Source: Rhodospirillales bacterium
Lineage (GTDB): Bacteria; Pseudomonadota; Alphaproteobacteria; Rhodospirillales; Defluviicoccaceae
NCBI GenBank assembly: GCA_007694935.1
Contig: REES01000082.1
Span: 36,315-100,314, forward strand
Direction: 5' to 3'
DNA length: 64,000 nt
Numbering within the stretch: position 1 is the first letter of the stretch; the number at the start of each line of letters is the position of its first letter. Below are positions 1 through 9,492 of this stretch, piece by piece. A program made the translations under genes and the position numbers. The notes beneath the pieces are model-generated. The model was not told where the DNA came from. It ran no database searches and worked only from the letters and a program-made list of their open reading frames with translations.

Positions 1-527
1 TCAGGATAGCCGACCAGGGCCACGGCGCCGGCGATCGAGCGGCTGCTGGCGAACCGGGCCACCGCGGCCGGCGTCAGGTCGACGTGCAGCAGAGCGAGAT
101 CGTTTCCGCTTTTGGTAGCCACCACCCGAGCAGCCGCGGATTCGCCGGACGTGGATGAGACCGAGACGACCTCACAGTTGCCGATCACATGATGGTTGGT
201 GAGCACCCAGCCGTCGCGATTGACGAAGAAGCCCGTCCCGATGCCATGCAGACGCTTGCCCGGTGCCACCGACGGCGAGGGATCGGTCAGCGCCCGCCTG
301 ATGTAGGCACGCCGGGCGGCTTCGATCTCGGCGGCTTCGGCGTCGGAGACGATGCGGCCCTGGCAGCGATCCCGCCGGGTCTTCTGGACGACATTCCGCT
401 CGGGATCGTGGCAGTTGACGATCAAAGCGGTGGGATCGGCGGCCAGCGCCGCCCGGTCGCCCGGCCACACCGACGGTCCCGCGAGGATCAGGGCGACAAG
501 TACGCCAAAGAGCAATCGGGCCATCAT
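1..527 (-). CDS. Secreted trypsin-like serine protease (N-terminal part; cut by window edge)
   Basis: The frame opens with ATG-ATG at 527 and stays open to the window edge, giving about 175 residues. The first 30 residues form a signal peptide (short basic start, hydrophobic LFGVLVALILAG, then LAA). Further on are the S1 fold signatures: GTGFFVNRDGWVLTNHHVI with the catalytic His of NHHV, and NDLALLHVD with the catalytic Asp. The Ser-containing half lies outside the window, so activity cannot be judged. It probably acts in the periplasm. It diverges from thrS across 206 bases. Trypsin_2/S1C-type membership is secure; the substrate is unknown. Confidence 0.85.
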   Translation of the reverse strand, partial: MMARLLFGVLVALILAGPSVWPGDRAALAADPTALIVNCHDPERNVVQKTRRDRCQGRIVSDAEAAEIEAARRAYIRRALTDPSPSVAPGKRLHGIGTGFFVNRDGWVLTNHHVIGNCEVVSVSSTSGESAAARVVATKSGNDLALLHVDLTPAAVARFASSRSIAGAVALVGYP

Positions 528-684
528 GGCCAGCCGTCCCGCAGTTGTAAGTTTTAATCTGGCCGCAAACCGGGTCCGGAGCAAGGCGGTGGATCGGGGT
601 GACCGCGGGGCCGGGTCGCTTGGCAGGTCACCATGTTCTTGACTGATCGTGCCAGTCATCCTACCTCGGCCACTCTGACAGGGC

Positions 685-690
685 TTGACA
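685..690 (+). promoter_or_regulatory. Possible -35 box upstream of thrS
   Basis: A consensus TTGACA lies 44 bases before the thrS start, inside a TGACAG…CTGTCA inverted repeat (677–682 and 700–705). No convincing -10 box is seen at the usual distance, so this is a weak call. Confidence 0.25.
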
Positions 691-733
691 CAGCCGTCTC
701 TGTCACGACTCCCTCACACGAACCGGTGGAACG

Positions 734-2674
734 GTGGAACAACAACTGAGTACCGACGCCATTCGAATTGCTCTGCCGGACGGCAGCGTTCGCAGCTATG
801 ACGGGCCGGTGAGAGGCGACGAGATCGCCGCCGACATCGGTCCGGGCTTGGCCAGCGCCGCGCTTGCGATCCGGGTCGACGGGACGATGCGGGACCTGGC
901 CAGCGTGATCGATCGCGATGCCGAGGTCTCGATCGTCACCGGGAAGGACGCCGACGCGCTGGCGCTGCTCCGCCACGATGCGGCGCATGTGATGGCGGAG
1001 GCGGTCCAGGAACTCTACCCGGACACCCAGGTGACCATCGGTCCCGCCATCGAGAACGGGTTCTATTATGACTTTGCCCGGTCCGAGCCGTTCACCCCCG
1101 ACGACCTCGCCCGGATCGAGGAGCGGATGCGGGAGATTGTCGATCGGGATGAGGCGATCGTCCGTGAGATCTGGGACCGCGACGCCGCGATCGAGTTCTT
1201 CAAAAATCTGGGCGAGCACTACAAGGCACAGATCATCACCGACATCCCCGAGGGGGAGGCGATCTCGATCTACCGGCAGGGCCAGTGGCTCGACCTGTGC
1301 ACCGGCCCGCACCTGCCCTCCACCGGCAAGCTGGGGAAGGCCTTCAAGCTGATGAAAGTGGCGGGCGCCTACTGGCGCGGCGATTCCCGCAACGAGATGC
1401 TGCAGCGGATCTATGGCACCGCCTGGGCCGACCAGAAGCAGCTCAAGGCCTACCTGCACATGCTGGAGGAGGCGGAACGCCGCGACCATCGCCGCCTCGG
1501 CCGGGAGATGGGCCTGTTCCATGTCCAGGAGGAGGCGGCGGGGTCGGTGTTCTGGCACCCCAAGGGCTGGACCCTGTATCGGCTGTTGCAGAACTACATG
1601 CGGACCCGGCTTGAACATGCGGGCTACGTCGAGGTGAACACCCCGCAACTGGTGGACCGCAGCCTGTGGGAGCGATCCGGCCACTGGGAGAAGTTCCGGG
1701 AACACATGTTCACCGCCGAGGCCGAGGAGCGCATGCTGGCCCTCAAGCCGATGAACTGTCCCGGCCACGTGCAGATCTTCCGCCATGGGGTCAAGAGTTA
1801 CCGCGACCTGCCGCTGCGCATGGCCGAGTTCGGCGCCTGCCATCGCAATGAACCTTCCGGTGCGCTGCATGGTCTCATGCGGGTGCGCGCCTTCACCCAG
1901 GACGATGCCCACATCTTCTGCACCGAAGACCAGGTGACGGGGGAGACCGCGGCGTTCTGTGCGCTGCTTCAGAACGTGTATCGGGACCTCGGGTTCGACG
2001 ACGTCATCGTCAAGTTCGCCGACCGGCCGGCAAAGCGGGCCGGCTCGGACGAGACCTGGGATCGCGCCGAGCGGGCGCTCACGGAGGCCACCGCCGCGGC
2101 GGGCCTCGCCACCATCCCCAACCCCGGGGAAGGGGCGTTCTATGGGCCGAAGCTCGAGTTCGTGCTGCGTGACGCCATCGGCCGGGACTGGCAGCTCGGC
2201 ACGCTGCAGGTGGATTTCGTGCTGCCGGAACGCCTGGACGCGGTCTACGTTGGTGAGGATGGGCAGCGGCATCGTCCCGTGATGCTGCACCGGGCGATCC
2301 TCGGATCGTTCGAGCGCTTCATCGGCGTCCTGATCGAGCACCACGCCGGCCGGTTTCCCCTTTGGCTGGCGCCGGTCCAGGTTGTGGTTGCGCCGATCAC
2401 CAACGATGCGGACGCTTACGCCGGTCAGGTGCAGGCCGCGCTGGCCGGCGCCGGACTGCGGACCGAAGCCGATCTTCGCAACGAGAAGATCAACTACAAG
2501 GTTCGCGAGCACAGCCTGGCCAAGGTGCCGGTGATCGCCGTGGTCGGTGCCAAGGAAGCCGCCGCCGGTACCGTCGCCCTCCGCCGTTTGGGGGGGGCTC
2601 AGCAAGAAATCCTTGCCCTGGAAGAGGCAGTTGCTACACTTCGGCAAGAAGCGGCAAGCCCGTTTTCGCGTTGA
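734..2674 (+). CDS. thrS: Threonyl-tRNA synthetase
   Basis: It charges tRNA-Thr with threonine in the cytoplasm. The 646-residue product has the full bacterial layout: an N-terminal TGS domain (about 1–65), an editing domain with HDAAH and LCTGPH metal/catalytic motifs (about 75–230), the class II catalytic core and the anticodon-binding domain (about 540–640). The core zinc ligands are visible as Cys in MNCPGH, His in QDDAHIF and His near the end of the core in MLHRAILGS. The start is GTG at 734. It is followed by a 436-base gap and then infC on the same strand, a common bacterial pairing. Nothing is missing or unusual. Confidence 0.97.
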   Translation: MEQQLSTDAIRIALPDGSVRSYDGPVRGDEIAADIGPGLASAALAIRVDGTMRDLASVIDRDAEVSIVTGKDADALALLRHDAAHVMAEAVQELYPDTQVTIGPAIENGFYYDFARSEPFTPDDLARIEERMREIVDRDEAIVREIWDRDAAIEFFKNLGEHYKAQIITDIPEGEAISIYRQGQWLDLCTGPHLPSTGKLGKAFKLMKVAGAYWRGDSRNEMLQRIYGTAWADQKQLKAYLHMLEEAERRDHRRLGREMGLFHVQEEAAGSVFWHPKGWTLYRLLQNYMRTRLEHAGYVEVNTPQLVDRSLWERSGHWEKFREHMFTAEAEERMLALKPMNCPGHVQIFRHGVKSYRDLPLRMAEFGACHRNEPSGALHGLMRVRAFTQDDAHIFCTEDQVTGETAAFCALLQNVYRDLGFDDVIVKFADRPAKRAGSDETWDRAERALTEATAAAGLATIPNPGEGAFYGPKLEFVLRDAIGRDWQLGTLQVDFVLPERLDAVYVGEDGQRHRPVMLHRAILGSFERFIGVLIEHHAGRFPLWLAPVQVVVAPITNDADAYAGQVQAALAGAGLRTEADLRNEKINYKVREHSLAKVPVIAVVGAKEAAAGTVALRRLGGAQQEILALEEAVATLRQEAASPFSR

Positions 2675-3110
2675 ACCCCAAGCCTAGCGTGCTGACGGTC
2701 CAATGGGGTGCCCACGCGAACGCCAACCGGGTAAGCCGGCCAAGCGAGGAAGGATCGAGTTGCCGGGTTGTCTCGCGGTGGTTGTCCGCACCGATACCGA
2801 GCGTCGCAGCGTGTGGCGAGACCGGGTACCATGCCGTCTTGGTGCCCGCGGTCCGGATCCAGCCACGCCAGGGGTTCAGCACACTCTGGCGCGTCCCGGC
2901 AATGCCCGGTGACCGCTTTGGTTCACGCCGTCACCGACGGCTGGAACCGCAACCTGGTCGAAAGCACGGCCGCCGCCAAGTGCCCGGTCGCGTAGATGCC
3001 GTCGTGACGTTCAGTGTCGCGTCATCCCCCGGAGCCTCTTCAACCTGCAATCCCCGGCCGCCGGGCAACCCGGGACCCGTCGCGGGGGAACGAAAAAAGG
3101 AGTCGCTACC
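2675..3110. other. Non-coding stretch between thrS and infC
   Basis: No reading frame here looks like a protein. The last 60 bases are GC-rich with short inverted repeats (CCCGG/CCGGG near 3056–3070) and then an A-rich AAAAAAGGAG that serves infC. It probably holds the infC promoter and leader. I recognise no RNA gene in it. Confidence 0.5.
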
Positions 3111-3113
3111 ATA
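3093..3113 (+). promoter_or_regulatory. infC ribosome binding site and non-standard start
   Basis: AAAAAAGGAG, an 8-base spacer and then ATA. The spacing decides the start of infC. IF-3 discriminates against such codons, so the site would allow IF-3 to limit its own synthesis. Confidence 0.7.
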
Positions 3114-3647
3114 GCCCGAGCACCGTTCATGCCGGCACCGGTCCGCGAGGGACCGCGTGTCAATGAGGAGATCAGGTCACACCAAGTCCGTGTCATCGGC
3201 GCCGATGGCTCCCAGTTGGGTGTGCTGTCCATCCAGGATGCCCTCGACGCCGCAGCCCAGGTGGGACTGGATCTGGTGGAGGTCGCACCGGCTGCCGACC
3301 CGCCGGTCTGCAAAATTCTTGATGTCGGCAAGCTCAAATACGAAACCCAGAAAAAGAAGAGCGAAGCCCGCAAAAAGCAGAAGGTGATCGAGGTCAAGGA
3401 GATCAAGATGCGTCCCTCGATCGACGAGCATGACTATCAGGTCAAGCTGCGCAACATGCGGCGCTTTCTCGACGACGGCGACAAGGTGAAAGTCACCATT
3501 CGGTTTCGTGGACGCGAACTTGCCCACCAGGACCTGGGCATGAAAGTCCTCGACCGTGTCCGCGATGAGCTCGACGAGCTGGTCAAGATCGAACAGCATG
3601 CCAAGATGGAAGGCCGCCAGATGGTCATGGTCATGGCGCCGCGCTGA
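3111..3647 (+). CDS. infC: Translation initiation factor IF-3, probable ATA start codon
   Basis: IF-3 binds the 30S subunit, blocks premature 50S joining and rejects wrong start codons. The product has the N-domain beginning PRVNEEIRS, a Lys-rich linker (about 75–90) and the C-domain ending in MVMVMAPR. The first ATG (3129) lies 26 bases from the only good Shine-Dalgarno, AAAAAAGGAG (3093–3102). An in-frame ATA at 3111 is exactly 8 bases from it and adds MARAPF-like residues, giving 178 residues, close to the roughly 180 of E. coli IF-3. infC is known to use rare AUU-type starts for self-regulation, so ATA is my preferred start; ATG 3129 is the alternative. Confidence 0.95.
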   Translation: MARAPFMPAPVREGPRVNEEIRSHQVRVIGADGSQLGVLSIQDALDAAAQVGLDLVEVAPAADPPVCKILDVGKLKYETQKKKSEARKKQKVIEVKEIKMRPSIDEHDYQVKLRNMRRFLDDGDKVKVTIRFRGRELAHQDLGMKVLDRVRDELDELVKIEQHAKMEGRQMVMVMAPR

Positions 3648-3699
3648 CGGGCGGGGCAGCCAACCGAACCCAGGCGGCAGCCGGTCGACGCGGCACCGT

Positions 3700-5226
3700 T
3701 CAGGCGCGAATCCGCTTCATCCGTCGGCGCTGCGCCGATGAAGGCACGCCCATGGCATCCCGATATTTGGCGACGGTGCGCCGCGCGATCTGGATTCCTT
3801 CGCGGCCGAGCAGGGTGACGATGGTGTCGTCGGACAGCACGTCGTGCTCTGGCTCCGCGTCGATCAAGCCCTTGATGCGGTGCCGGATCCACTCCGATGA
3901 CTGTGGAACGGAGTCGGCCTGGCCGCCGATCGCCCGGCCGAAAAAGTACTTCAGCTCGAGTATGCCGCGCGGCGTTGCCATGTACTTGTTGGAGGTGACG
4001 CGGCTGATGGTGCTTTCATGCAGGCCCACCGCTTCGGCGATGTCTTTCAGGATCAGCGGCTTGAGGTAGCGAATGCCGCCCACAAAGAACGCTTCCTGCT
4101 GGCGGACTATTTCGGTCGCCACCTTGAGGATGGTGGTCGCACGCTGGTGCAAGGACTTCGCAAGCCAGTTGGCGGACTGAAAGCAGTCGTTGATGTAGCG
4201 CTTGTCGTCGGCTGACTTCGCGGCGCTGTTGATCCTCGCATAGTACTGATTGTTCACCAGCACCCGCGGCAAGGTATCGGTGTTGAGTTCGATCAGCCAA
4301 CCGCCGCCCGGTTGCGGCCGCATGATAACGTCTGGCGTGACCGGGGCGGCAATCGCGCTGTCGAAGGCCAGACCCGGCTTGGGATTCAGCGAGCGGATCT
4401 CGCTCAGCATGTCGATGATGTCCTTACGGCTGACGTCGCAGGCCTTCGCCAGGGCTTCCGTATCGCCCAAGGCCACCAGATCCAGGTTGGCGAGGAGGGC
4501 CCGCATGGCGCCATCCAGTTCCTCCCGGTCCCTGAGTTGGAGGGCAAGGCACTCGGCCAACGAACGGGCAAAAATGCCGGGCGGGTCGAACTGCTGCAGG
4601 CGGGACAGCACCTCCTCCACGGCGCTGACATCACACCCGAAGGTAGTCGCCACCTCGGCCAGGTCGCCGATGAGGTAGCCGGCATCGTCCAGCATCTCGA
4701 TCAGTTGAGTGCCGATGACCTGCTGAGCCGGATCAGGCAGGTCCACCGCCATCTGCCGGGTCAGGTGATCGCGGAGGGTCGTCGCGGTGGACAGGCGATC
4801 CTGCAGGCTGTCGAGGCCGTCATCGAAACCGCCGTCGCCACGCCCCCAGTCCCCGAACGCCTCGAAAGCCAGGGCGGAATCGGCAGGATCCCGGGCAGGG
4901 GTCACGTCGCCGGTCTCGAAGCCCAGGTCCTCGCCACTGGCCCCGACCTCCGACATCCGGCTTTCGGTGTCGGACAAGGCGCGGTCCAGCCCGCGCAGCG
5001 CGTTGGTATCGGCCTCAGCCTCGGCCGGCGCGGGGGCACCGCCCTCCTCGCCAACCGGGACGCCCGCATCGTCCCGTTCCAGCAGCGGGTTCTGCTCGAC
5101 CTGCTGCTCGACGTACACGGCGAGCTCCATGTTGGACAGCTGCAGCAGCTTGATCGCCTGCTGCAACTGTGGCGTCATCACCAGGGTCTGGGATTGCCGG
5201 AGGTCCAGACGCGGGGTCAGCGCCAT
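3700..5226 (-). CDS. rpoN: RNA polymerase sigma-54 factor
   Basis: RpoN directs polymerase to -24/-12 promoters that need AAA+ activators. The 508-residue protein begins with the activator-interacting region I (LRQSQTLVMTPQLQQAIKLL), followed by an acidic variable region II (about 55–120), the core-binding domain, a helix-turn-helix (LHESTISRVT) and the C-terminal RpoN box ARRTVAKYR, all intact. It is the last gene of the lptC–lptA–lptB–rpoN run, 33 bases after lptB, and converges with infC. The hpf and ptsN genes that often follow rpoN are not here. Confidence 0.97.
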   Translation of the reverse strand: MALTPRLDLRQSQTLVMTPQLQQAIKLLQLSNMELAVYVEQQVEQNPLLERDDAGVPVGEEGGAPAPAEAEADTNALRGLDRALSDTESRMSEVGASGEDLGFETGDVTPARDPADSALAFEAFGDWGRGDGGFDDGLDSLQDRLSTATTLRDHLTRQMAVDLPDPAQQVIGTQLIEMLDDAGYLIGDLAEVATTFGCDVSAVEEVLSRLQQFDPPGIFARSLAECLALQLRDREELDGAMRALLANLDLVALGDTEALAKACDVSRKDIIDMLSEIRSLNPKPGLAFDSAIAAPVTPDVIMRPQPGGGWLIELNTDTLPRVLVNNQYYARINSAAKSADDKRYINDCFQSANWLAKSLHQRATTILKVATEIVRQQEAFFVGGIRYLKPLILKDIAEAVGLHESTISRVTSNKYMATPRGILELKYFFGRAIGGQADSVPQSSEWIRHRIKGLIDAEPEHDVLSDDTIVTLLGREGIQIARRTVAKYRDAMGVPSSAQRRRMKRIRA

Positions 5227-5259
5227 GGTGAACCCTGCCTCACCGGGAATGCAGGCATG

Positions 5260-6051
5260 CTAGCGGCTGAAGCGCTCGCCAAGGTAGACGCGCCGCACGT
5301 CGGCGTTGCCGACAATGGCATCCGGCCCGCCTTCCATCAACAGCCGGCCGTCGTGCATGATGTACGCACGATCAATGACGTCGAGGGTTTCCCGGACGTT
5401 ATGGTCGGTAATCACCACGCCGATGCCGCGATCCTTGAGGTGCGCGACAAGGCTTCGGATCTCATTGACCGCAATCGGATCGATGCCGGCAAACGGCTCG
5501 TCCAGCAGGATGAACTTGGGATTGGTGGCCAGCGCCCGGGCGATCTCCACCCGCCGCCGCTCGCCGCCGGACAGAGCCAGAGACGGAACACGGCGCAGAT
5601 GGGTGATGGAGAATTCGGCGAGGAGCGCATCCAGCCGCGCCTCCCTCACGTCCCGGGAGGGCTCCACCACCTCGAGCACGGCGCGGATGTTGTCCTCCAC
5701 CGACAGGCCGCGAAACACCGATGCCTCCTGGGGCAGATAGCCGATGCCCAAACGTGCCCGCCGATACATCGGCAGCGAGGTGATGACCTGCCCGTCGAGG
5801 ATCACGTTGCCGTAATCAGGCTTGACCAAGCCGATGATCATGTAGAAGCAGGTGGTCTTGCCGGCGCCGTTGGGCCCGAGCAGGCCGACCACCTCCCCCC
5901 GGTGCACGGCGAGGCTGAGGTCCCGCACCACCAAGCGTCGGCGGTAGCCCTTGCCGATGTTGTGGGCGAAAAGCCCGCCCTCGCCTTCTACCACTTTCGG
6001 TAGCGTGGGGCCCGGCTCGCCCCTGACTGCTCGATCTTCGGCACTGGTCAT
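5260..6051 (-). CDS. lptB: LPS export ABC transporter ATPase LptB
   Basis: LptB powers extraction of lipopolysaccharide from the inner membrane with LptFG and hands it to LptC/LptA. The 263-residue protein has Walker [10 protein letters not shown] (59–67), Q-loop QEAS, signature [15 protein letters not shown], Walker [14 protein letters not shown] and the H-loop ITDHNVRE. It carries about 25 more N-terminal residues than the minimal family, including VEGEGG just before the domain. It sits 27 bases after lptA and is surely co-transcribed with it. Confidence 0.96.
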   Translation of the reverse strand: MTSAEDRAVRGEPGPTLPKVVEGEGGLFAHNIGKGYRRRLVVRDLSLAVHRGEVVGLLGPNGAGKTTCFYMIIGLVKPDYGNVILDGQVITSLPMYRRARLGIGYLPQEASVFRGLSVEDNIRAVLEVVEPSRDVREARLDALLAEFSITHLRRVPSLALSGGERRRVEIARALATNPKFILLDEPFAGIDPIAVNEIRSLVAHLKDRGIGVVITDHNVRETLDVIDRAYIMHDGRLLMEGGPDAIVGNADVRRVYLGERFSR

Positions 6052-6078
6052 GGTGGAGGAATCATCCCCTCGAAGCCT

Positions 6079-6942
6079 TTAATTTTCCCTGCCACGTTCC
6101 GGCCCACGCTCGGGGTGGATCAGGCCCTGGACCTGCCGGCCCGCCGGGTCACCGGGACCGCAGCCGAAAAGCTGGCTCGTCCCGGCATTCATGTCCACCT
6201 CGGCACGACACCCGTTAAGCTGGTTGCGGCCTCGGGTGATCCTCACGTCGCCCAGCAGCGACGCGGTTTCGACCTCCGCCAGGTAGACGCCGCGATCGGC
6301 GAAAATCCGCTCCTCGGGCGTGCTGATGGCGACGTTATCGAACGCCTCCACCCGGCTCAGGCGCTGTCCTCCCTCCGCCGCCTCGGTCAGGTAAGCAACC
6401 AGGATGTCGGCGGTCAAGGTCCGGCCTTCCTGCTCGGCGCGGGCATTGCCCCGGGCCACCAGCATGTCTTGTAGCTGCCAGAATTCCATTTGCTCATCGG
6501 CGGTGATCCGTCCGTTCTCGGCGTCGACCCGAACCCGGCCGGGTTGCGCAGGATCGCGACTGCTCAGGATCAGGATGGCGCTGTCCAGGTCATAGACGCC
6601 ACGGTCGGCATAGGCGGTCTCCTGCGGGGTGGTGATCACCACGTTGCCGGTTGCCACCAGCCGCCAGATCTCCGTCTCCCCTCCGGAGCCTTCACGATAG
6701 TGGGCGCTCAGGATATCCGCCTTGACCTCGAGATCGCCGCGGATGGCGCGGGCGTTGCCCCTGGCATGGACGACGGATTCGCTCTGCAGCCACTCGATGC
6801 CGTCATCGGCCAGGATCTCGAGGGGAAAATCGCCGGTCGCGCCCGTTTCGAACGGCAGCGCCTGGGCGCCGGCGCCGCGGTCGCCGAGGGCAATAACGGT
6901 CACGGTGATGAGGACCGTCAGGGCATTCAATACCGCGGTCAT
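6079..6942 (-). CDS. lptA: LptA/OstA-type periplasmic LPS transport protein, internally duplicated
   Basis: LptA forms the periplasmic bridge that carries LPS between LptC and LptD. After an N-terminal signal (about 1–27) there are two similar OstA-type segments. The first holds VHARGNARA, KADILSAHY, VVITTPQ and AYADRGVYDL. The second repeats LVARGNARA, TADILVAYL, VAISTPE and IFADRGVYLA. At 287 residues it is well above the roughly 185 of E. coli LptA, which agrees with a duplication. Its ATG overlaps the lptC stop (ATGA), so the two are translationally coupled. Confidence 0.88.
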   Translation of the reverse strand: MTAVLNALTVLITVTVIALGDRGAGAQALPFETGATGDFPLEILADDGIEWLQSESVVHARGNARAIRGDLEVKADILSAHYREGSGGETEIWRLVATGNVVITTPQETAYADRGVYDLDSAILILSSRDPAQPGRVRVDAENGRITADEQMEFWQLQDMLVARGNARAEQEGRTLTADILVAYLTEAAEGGQRLSRVEAFDNVAISTPEERIFADRGVYLAEVETASLLGDVRITRGRNQLNGCRAEVDMNAGTSQLFGCGPGDPAGRQVQGLIHPERGPERGREN

Positions 6943-7607
6943 CGCGTCTCAGCCTCCGACGGCGCGGCGGCGCCGACCCTTCCCAATGCGCTGGGGAAGA
7001 TGACGAGCCGCGCCTGACCGGTGAAATGCACTGAATCCCCGTCATCACCGACGCGGAATCCCTCCGCCGTGACCTCGCCGACCGGACCCTGGCCCGTCAC
7101 CGGCCGGGCTCCGGAAACCGTACTGTCGATCAGATCGACCTCCGCCTCGCTGCTCTCGAATTCGTACCCGCCATCATGGAACAGCTTGACCATGCCGCTC
7201 AGCTTCAAGGCCTTGCGATCGACCACGTACTCGCCCTGGTTGGCCCGCACCAGAACCCAGCTGCCGTTGCCGAGCAACATGTCGGCCTCGGGCGATTCCA
7301 GCAGCACGTTGGCATCGCCGGCACCGAGGTTGTGGACCGTGGTGGCGGTGATCTGGAACGGTCGATCCTCGCCATCGGCGCCGACGTAGCGGGCCTTGGT
7401 AAGGCTGGCCTCGCCGTGGCCGAGTTCACCGGCCGACGTCGCGTCCCATTGCCCCAGCCCGCTCACCAGATACGGCCACAGCAGAACTGCCGCCATCAAC
7501 ATGACGGCGATGGCGGGGAGCAAGATCTTGAGTCCGCCGATCACCGTGGAACGGCAAGCCCACGGTCGCTCCACAGGATGTACGACCGATGCGAGAAGAT
7601 GTGCCAT
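6939..7607 (-). CDS. lptC: LPS export system protein LptC
   Basis: LptC is the bitopic inner-membrane partner of LptBFG that receives LPS and passes it to LptA. The 222 residues begin with a cytoplasmic stretch, one membrane helix (about 24–46, LKILLPAIAVMLMAAVLLW), then a periplasmic beta-rich domain with repeated VLLESPEAD and GEYVVDRKAL style strands. Its position before lptA and lptB supports the call, since LptC sequences are poorly conserved. It lies 61 bases after kdsD on the same strand. Confidence 0.87.
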   Translation of the reverse strand: MAHLLASVVHPVERPWACRSTVIGGLKILLPAIAVMLMAAVLLWPYLVSGLGQWDATSAGELGHGEASLTKARYVGADGEDRPFQITATTVHNLGAGDANVLLESPEADMLLGNGSWVLVRANQGEYVVDRKALKLSGMVKLFHDGGYEFESSEAEVDLIDSTVSGARPVTGQGPVGEVTAEGFRVGDDGDSVHFTGQARLVIFPSALGRVGAAAPSEAETR

Positions 7608-7668
7608 CAGCGACCGCCCGGAGGGAAACCCCCGGCTCTCCCCTGCGCATGTGGGCTGGCGTGAGGAT

Positions 7669-8658
7669 TCATGTGATGCCGGCCCTCAAGCAGTCATGGA
7701 CATGGACGAGACCGACGGGGCAGCCGTCTTCGACTACGAACAGGTTGGTGATCTTGCGCGCGTTCATGATGCCGAGCGCCTCCCCGGCCAGGGCATCGGC
7801 GACGATGGTCGTGGGGGCCGCGGTCATCACCTCGCCGACCCGCCGGTTCAACAGATCCGGCGCCATATGGCGCCGCAGATCACCGTCGGTGACCATCCCG
7901 ATCAGCCGGCGCCCGGCATCCACCACGCCGACACAGCCGAGGCTCTTGGCGGTCATGATGATCAGCGCCTCGGCCATCACCGTGTCGGCGGCGACCAGGG
8001 GAACCTCGTCCCCCGCGTGCATGATGTCGGCAACCCGAAGCAGCCGTCGGCCCAGCATGCCACCCGGATGCAGCCGCTGGAAATCGGCAGCGGAAAACCC
8101 GTTGCGCTCCAGCAGGGCGACGGCGAGGGCATCGCCCAGGGCCAGCATCATGGTGGTGGAGGTTGTGGGCGCGAGCCCCATCGGACAGGCTTCCGCGGCG
8201 GGCGGCAGAACCAGTACCACGTCGGCGGTGCGGGCGAGGGTGCTGTCCGGCTTGGCGGTGACCGCCACCAGCGGGATGGCGAACCGCTTGACGTGGGCCA
8301 GCACCGCCGCCAGTTCCGATGTCTCCCCGGAATTGGACAGGGCGATCACCACGTCCCGGGCGGTGATCATGCCAAGATCGCCGTGTGCCGCTTCCGCCGG
8401 ATGGACGAACAGCGCAGGCGTACCGGTGGAGGCCAAGGTGGCGGCGATCTTGTGGGCGACGTGACCGCTCTTGCCCATGCCGGTGACGACCGCCCGCCCC
8501 TGCATGGCGGCGATGACGTCAAGGGCCCGGACGAACGCGCCGTCGATGCCGTCGGCCAGCTGATCGAGGCCCCGGGCTTCCAGGGCCAGCACCCGCCGGG
8601 CCGCCGCGACGTCGGCGGATCCGGCTGTACGGCGTTCTTGCGTGATTGACTCGGCCAT
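7669..8658 (-). CDS. kdsD: Arabinose-5-phosphate isomerase
   Basis: It converts D-ribulose 5-phosphate to D-arabinose 5-phosphate, the first step of Kdo synthesis for LPS. The 329-residue protein has an N-terminal SIS domain (GMGKSGHVAHKIAATLASTG, HGDLGMI, SNSGETSEL) followed by two CBS domains (from about DIMHAGDEVP to the end), the same layout and length as the E. coli enzyme. I start at ATG 8658. The frame runs open further upstream, but that part is a shadow of rnd; an ATG at 8709 would add 17 residues. Placement before lptC links Kdo supply and LPS export. Confidence 0.94.
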   Translation of the reverse strand: MAESITQERRTAGSADVAAARRVLALEARGLDQLADGIDGAFVRALDVIAAMQGRAVVTGMGKSGHVAHKIAATLASTGTPALFVHPAEAAHGDLGMITARDVVIALSNSGETSELAAVLAHVKRFAIPLVAVTAKPDSTLARTADVVLVLPPAAEACPMGLAPTTSTTMMLALGDALAVALLERNGFSAADFQRLHPGGMLGRRLLRVADIMHAGDEVPLVAADTVMAEALIIMTAKSLGCVGVVDAGRRLIGMVTDGDLRRHMAPDLLNRRVGEVMTAAPTTIVADALAGEALGIMNARKITNLFVVEDGCPVGLVHVHDCLRAGIT

Positions 8659-8789
8659 CACCCGTGCCTGTTCATCCCCCGGGTGCCAAGGTAACCCGGT
8701 CGCCATCATGGCGCAAATGTGGCAACGCACCGCCGCGGCAAGGGCCGGCGCCGGGGGCCCCGTTCTCGAGCCGTCTCCGCCACTCTCAT

Positions 8790-9422
8790 CTAATACGCGA
8801 AGATGTCCTCGTCGGGCCAGCCTGCCAGGTCGAGTGCCGCGCGATGGGGCAGGAAATCGAAGCAGGCGCGGGCCAGCTCGACCCGGCCTTCCCGCTCCAG
8901 CATCACGTCCAGCTTGGCCTTGAGGGCGTGCAGGTGGGCGACGTCGCCGGCGGCGTAGCGACACTGCTCCTCGCTCAGGGAATCGGCCCCCCAGTCCGAC
9001 GACTGCTGTTCCTTGGAGAGATCGATTCCCAGCAGCTCCCGGCACAGCTCCTTGAGGCCGTGGCGGTCGGTGTAGGTCCGCGCCAGCCGGGAGGCGATCT
9101 TGGTGCAATAGACCGGCTGGCAGGTGACGCCGAGATGGCGCTGCAGCACGGCAATATCGAAGCGGCCGAAATGGAACAGCTTGGTGACGGCGCCATCGGT
9201 GAGCAGAGCCCTGAGGTTGGGCGCGGGGGTGCCAGCGGCGGGGCGGTCCTTCAGGACCTGCACCAGGTGGCAGGTGCCGTCCCCGGCGGAGAGCTGCACC
9301 AGACAAAGCCGGTCACGCTCGGGCTTCAGGCCCATGGTTTCGGTATCCACGGCAACAGCGCCGGCGAAGCGGATCCCGTCGGGCAGGTCGCCCCGGTGCA
9401 GGTGGATGGCGGCAGCGGTCAT
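8790..9422 (-). CDS. rnd: Ribonuclease D (short alphaproteobacterial form)
   Basis: A 3'-5' exoribonuclease that trims tRNA and other stable RNA 3' ends. The 210 residues contain only the DEDDy exonuclease domain: ExoI VDTETMGL, ExoII HFGRFDIAVL and ExoIII YAAGDVAHL with the Tyr four before Asp. The HRDC domains of E. coli RNase D are absent, as usual in this class. ATG 9422 gives the standard N-terminus; the open frame upstream runs into the tRNA gene and is not coding. It follows tRNA-Leu by 70 bases on the same strand, so both may lie in one transcript. Confidence 0.92.
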   Translation of the reverse strand: MTAAAIHLHRGDLPDGIRFAGAVAVDTETMGLKPERDRLCLVQLSAGDGTCHLVQVLKDRPAAGTPAPNLRALLTDGAVTKLFHFGRFDIAVLQRHLGVTCQPVYCTKIASRLARTYTDRHGLKELCRELLGIDLSKEQQSSDWGADSLSEEQCRYAAGDVAHLHALKAKLDVMLEREGRVELARACFDFLPHRAALDLAGWPDEDIFAY

Positions 9423-9492
9423 CGCGGTTCCGGATGTCGGCCGAGCCCGGTCCCGGGGCTCAGCGGCTTGGCTCAGGGGTGGAACGGGATGG

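Noticed and set aside
656..2647. A 663-residue open frame on the minus strand
   Set aside because: It lies wholly antisense to thrS, and its Arg/Gly/Pro-rich composition is the usual GC-rich shadow.
2362..3114. A 250-residue plus-strand frame across the end of thrS and the gap
   Set aside because: It is another frame of thrS running into the gap; composition is Arg/Gly-rich with no motif.
4312..6003. A 563-residue plus-strand open frame
   Set aside because: Antisense to rpoN and lptB, low-complexity composition.
7669..9306. KdsD extended to 545 residues at its N-terminus
   Set aside because: The extra part overlaps the rnd gene in another frame and does not resemble any sugar isomerase; kdsD is full length from 8658.
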